Part shown: positions 61,482 through 64,000 of the stretch, in pieces
How positions within the stretch are numbered: position 1 is the stretch's first letter
Layout of the letters: each line of letters starts with the position of its first letter
Source of the DNA: JBLUOA01 sp048060095
GTDB lineage: Bacteria; Pseudomonadota; Alphaproteobacteria; Rhodobacterales; Rhodobacteraceae
Direction: 5' to 3'
DNA length: 64,000 nucleotides
Assembly: GCF_048060095.1 (NCBI RefSeq)
Contig: NZ_JBLUOA010000001.1
Location: forward strand, 1,364,001 to 1,428,000
The notes under the pieces: generated by a model
What the model was told of the DNA's origin: nothing
What the model saw: the letters and a program-made list of their open reading frames with translations, nothing else
Databases searched by the model: none
Translations under genes and position numbers: made by a program

Positions 61482-64000
61482 TTGATCCGGTTCATTTTGT
61501 CCTTCATCGGGGCTATTTTCAGCCTGTTGACGATCGGCGCCATCATTACGGTGCTGGGAATCGGGGCTGTCTTTTGGATGTATGGGCGCGATCTGCCCAA
61601 CCATGAACAGCTATCGCAATACACGCCGCCAACCATCAGCCGGATTTATTCAGGCGAGGGACGGATCATCGACGAATTCGCGCAGGAACGTCGTCTGTTT
61701 GCCGAAAGCGAAGAAATCCCCGACCTTGTGAAACACGCGTTTATCTCGGCGGAGGACAAGAATTTCTACACCCATCGCGGCTATGACCCGATGGGTATGG
61801 TCGCGGCAGCAATTGACGCGGCGCAGGGCGCGCGGTTGCGCGGGGCGTCGACGATCACCCAGCAGGTGATGAAGAACTTCCTGCTTGGCGGCGAACGGTC
61901 GGTGGAACGCAAGATCAAGGAATTGATCCTCGCCTCTCGCATCGAAGACACGCTGAGCAAGGACCAAATTCTTGAGCTTTACCTGAACGAGATTTTCTTG
62001 GGGCAAAACAGTTTTGGTGTCGCTGCGGCGGCGCAGACCTATTTCAACAAAACGCTGGGCGAGCTTGAACCGCATGAGGCTGCGTATCTCGCTGCGCTGC
62101 CGAAAGCGCCGTCAAGTTATCACCCGGTTCGCGCTGTGGACCGCGCCATAGACCGACGCAACTTCGTGCTGCGCGAGATGGAGGAGAACGGCTACCTTTC
62201 CGAAGAGGAATATCAATCCGCCCGCGAAGAGCCACTGTTGACCGTCCAAAACGGCGACTACCCGGCATTCCGCAATTCACTTCCGCCGCGTGATTACTTC
62301 ACCGACGAAATCCGCCGCCAGCTTAGCCGCGATTTTGGTGAGGGGGAGTTCTTCACCGCAGGCTACACAGTCCGCGCGACGGTCGACCCGGAACTGCAAC
62401 CTGTCGCGGCGACCTCGCTGCAACGTGCGCTTGAGGATTACGACCGCGGGCAGGGTGTCTGGCGTGGCACGGGCAAAACCATTTCGGAAGAGTCACTTGG
62501 GGATGAGGTCAGTTGGCGCGCCGCGCTAGCCGCCGTGAAGGTCGCCCGTGATGTCGAGGGCTGGTATCCCGCCGTGGTGCTGGAAATCGGCGAAACTCAC
62601 GCGCGGATCGGGATTGAGGGTGTCGAGGAAGACGAAGACGGCCATTGGATTCCGCCAGAGGATGTGAAATGGGCGCGCAAACGGCTTGAAGATGGCGGGC
62701 TGTCCAACCGTGCCAGCCGGGCCGGTGATCTGGTCGAAGTCGGCGATGTCGTCCACGTGCGGGCGATGACGAAAGACGATGACGGGTCATTCATCCGCTG
62801 GACGTTGCGGCAGGTGCCCGAAGTGCAGGGCGGCTTTGTCGCGATGGACGTGAACACGGGCCGCGTAATTTCGATGCAGGGTGGGTTCTCTTACCAGCAT
62901 TCGGTCTTTAACCGCGCCACCCAAGCCGCGCGGCAGCCGGGGTCGTCGTTCAAGCCGTTCGTCTATGCCGCCGCGCTCGACAGCGGGTTCACTCCGGCAA
63001 CCATCGTCGTTGATGCCCCGATTGAAGTTGAAACCGGCGCCGGGATTTGGCGGCCGCAAAACGCCTCGCGCCAATTCTACGGGCCGACACCGCTGCGCAC
63101 CGGGATCGAACGGTCGCGGAACCTGATGACTGTGCGGCTGGCGCAGGAAATCGGCATGGATACCGTTGCGTCCTATGCCGAGCATTTCGGCGTCTATGAT
63201 CGGATGGGCCAGTTCCTCGCCAACTCCCTCGGGTCCGAAGAAACCACGCTTTACAAAATGGTCGCCGCCTACGCGATGTTCGCGAATGGCGGCGAGCGGA
63301 TCGAACCCTCGCTGGTGGACCGGGTGCAGGACCGCTGGGGCGAAACGATCTATCGCCACGATCAACGGACCTGCACGGATTGCGACGAAGATGCGTTGCC
63401 TTCTGGGCTTGGGCCGCGCATCACGTCAGACCGCGAGAGGGTGATTGACGCGATCACCGCCTATCAGCTGACGTCGATGCTGCGCGGTGTTGTGCAGCGC
63501 GGCACGGCCGCGGGCCGGGTCAATCTGAACGTGCCTGTCGCGGGCAAGACCGGGACGACGAACGACGCGAAAGACGTGTGGTTCATCGGCTTTACGTCGA
63601 ACATCGTGGCGGGGTGCTATATCGGCTATGACCGCCCGCGTTCGCTGGGTAATGGGGTCTTTGGTGGCAATACCTGCGGCCCTGTCTTCAACCGCTTCAT
63701 GCAGCAGGCGACAGCGAAATACGGTGGCGGAGAATTTGACGTGCCCCCCGGTGGCCGGTTCATCAAAATCGACCGTTTCAGCGGTGCCCGTCTGCCGGAC
63801 GGCGCGGCTGGCGAATATGTCGTGGCCGAGTATTTCCGCGAGGGCGAAGAGCCCGTCTTTGGTATCGCTGGCATGATCGACGGTGGCTTTGCGATGGGGG
63901 CCAACCTGCCGCTGTTCGCGCCGGGCGAAGGCGACGATCTGGGACAGGGCCGGACGGTCACGACCTCTTCCGGCGGCACAGCGCGGGTCGGGCAACGCGC
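61482..64000 (+). CDS. mrcA: Penicillin-binding protein 1A, 3' part cut by the window
   Basis: Bifunctional peptidoglycan synthase. An N-terminal membrane anchor (LIRFILSFIGAIFSLLTIGAIITVLG) is followed by the glycosyltransferase domain with its catalytic Glu91 (SAEDKNFYTHRGYD) and ASTITQQVMKNFLL. An OB-like insert lies in the middle (about 300-460). The transpeptidase motifs are S488-SFK, S545-RN and K689-TGT. The TTG at 61482 follows GGGAG by 8 bases; a GTG at 61467 in the same frame has no site. The frame is open to 64000, 839 codons so far. It follows amiC. Confidence 0.94.
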   Translation, partial: MIRFILSFIGAIFSLLTIGAIITVLGIGAVFWMYGRDLPNHEQLSQYTPPTISRIYSGEGRIIDEFAQERRLFAESEEIPDLVKHAFISAEDKNFYTHRGYDPMGMVAAAIDAAQGARLRGASTITQQVMKNFLLGGERSVERKIKELILASRIEDTLSKDQILELYLNEIFLGQNSFGVAAAAQTYFNKTLGELEPHEAAYLAALPKAPSSYHPVRAVDRAIDRRNFVLREMEENGYLSEEEYQSAREEPLLTVQNGDYPAFRNSLPPRDYFTDEIRRQLSRDFGEGEFFTAGYTVRATVDPELQPVAATSLQRALEDYDRGQGVWRGTGKTISEESLGDEVSWRAALAAVKVARDVEGWYPAVVLEIGETHARIGIEGVEEDEDGHWIPPEDVKWARKRLEDGGLSNRASRAGDLVEVGDVVHVRAMTKDDDGSFIRWTLRQVPEVQGGFVAMDVNTGRVISMQGGFSYQHSVFNRATQAARQPGSSFKPFVYAAALDSGFTPATIVVDAPIEVETGAGIWRPQNASRQFYGPTPLRTGIERSRNLMTVRLAQEIGMDTVASYAEHFGVYDRMGQFLANSLGSEETTLYKMVAAYAMFANGGERIEPSLVDRVQDRWGETIYRHDQRTCTDCDEDALPSGLGPRITSDRERVIDAITAYQLTSMLRGVVQRGTAAGRVNLNVPVAGKTGTTNDAKDVWFIGFTSNIVAGCYIGYDRPRSLGNGVFGGNTCGPVFNRFMQQATAKYGGGEFDVPPGGRFIKIDRFSGARLPDGAAGEYVVAEYFREGEEPVFGIAGMIDGGFAMGANLPLFAPGEGDDLGQGRTVTTSSGGTARVGQR

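Overview
The window is a contiguous piece of an alphaproteobacterial chromosome, most likely a member of the Rhodobacterales (Roseobacter/Paracoccaceae type). Reasons: a 407-residue HemA of the Rhodobacter type, a TRAP-type dicarboxylate transporter with its own two-component system, an assimilatory sulfite reduction cluster with DUF2849 and DUF934, the surE-pcm-lipoprotein block beside tatABC, high GC, and a short dispersed intergenic repeat of a kind I remember from roseobacter genomes. It is a core-genome window: no prophage, CRISPR array, insertion sequence or classical defence island was found.

Layout. 1-2.8 kb: tail of an unknown gene, then tatA-tatB-tatC coupled to a DUF815 ATPase. 2.8-6.6 kb (- strand): a Hint-domain protein, an NlpD-like lipoprotein with a degenerate LytM domain, pcm and surE. 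6.7-10.3 kb (-): a methyltransferase, an SDR, purF and cvpA. 10.3-16.9 kb (-): dnaB, alr, mlaE, mlaF, a frameshifted HEPN-like gene, a PqiA-like protein and radA, mostly joined by 4-base overlaps. 17-22.9 kb: pyrE, pyrC, DUF1127, an unknown alpha/beta-fold protein, a FkbM methyltransferase, a LysE exporter, DUF1203 and infC with a non-ATG start. 23-24.6 kb: a membrane-anchored Ala/Glu repeat protein and a Rieske-type protein that has lost both histidine ligands. 24.6-30.7 kb: fpr, DUF934, cysH, cysI, DUF2849 and cysG (-), with a divergent Lrp regulator. 30.7-32.3 kb: a VOC protein and a P450. 32.4-38.8 kb: dctB, dctD and dctPQM. 38.8-42.2 kb: tpiA, a TfoX-like gene, sufA, sufT and tgt. 42.2-49.1 kb: lon with a heat-shock promoter, an HU-family gene, a histidine phosphatase, DUF2254 and several unknowns. 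49.3-49.9 kb: tRNA-Val, two identical tRNA-Asp genes and a 97-base run of N. 50.1-64 kb: M20 peptidase, hemA, rodZ, ispG, a DsbA-like protein, an M48 protease, an aminotransferase, an amidase and a penicillin-binding protein 1A that runs off the end.

How the parts connect. Sulfur assimilation is nearly complete here: CysG makes siroheme for CysI, CysH looks like an APS-type reductase, Fpr probably feeds electrons through ferredoxin in place of CysJ, and DUF934 and DUF2849 are uncharacterised partners. Cell-wall functions recur: NlpD-like lipoprotein, AmiC-type amidase, RodZ, PBP1A and alanine racemase. DctBD lies directly upstream of dctPQM, whose upstream region carries two dyads resembling DctD sites, although this DctD lacks the sigma-54 contact loop.

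The observations most worth a second look are the His-less Rieske protein (23946-24569), the shortened DctD (34187-35416), the sulfite operon with two uncharacterised partners, the 7/11-residue repeat protein (23064-23792), the dispersed repeat family, the large dyad between sufT and tgt, and the frameshifted HEPN-like gene. All functional statements are from reading motifs and recalled family knowledge; no searches were run.
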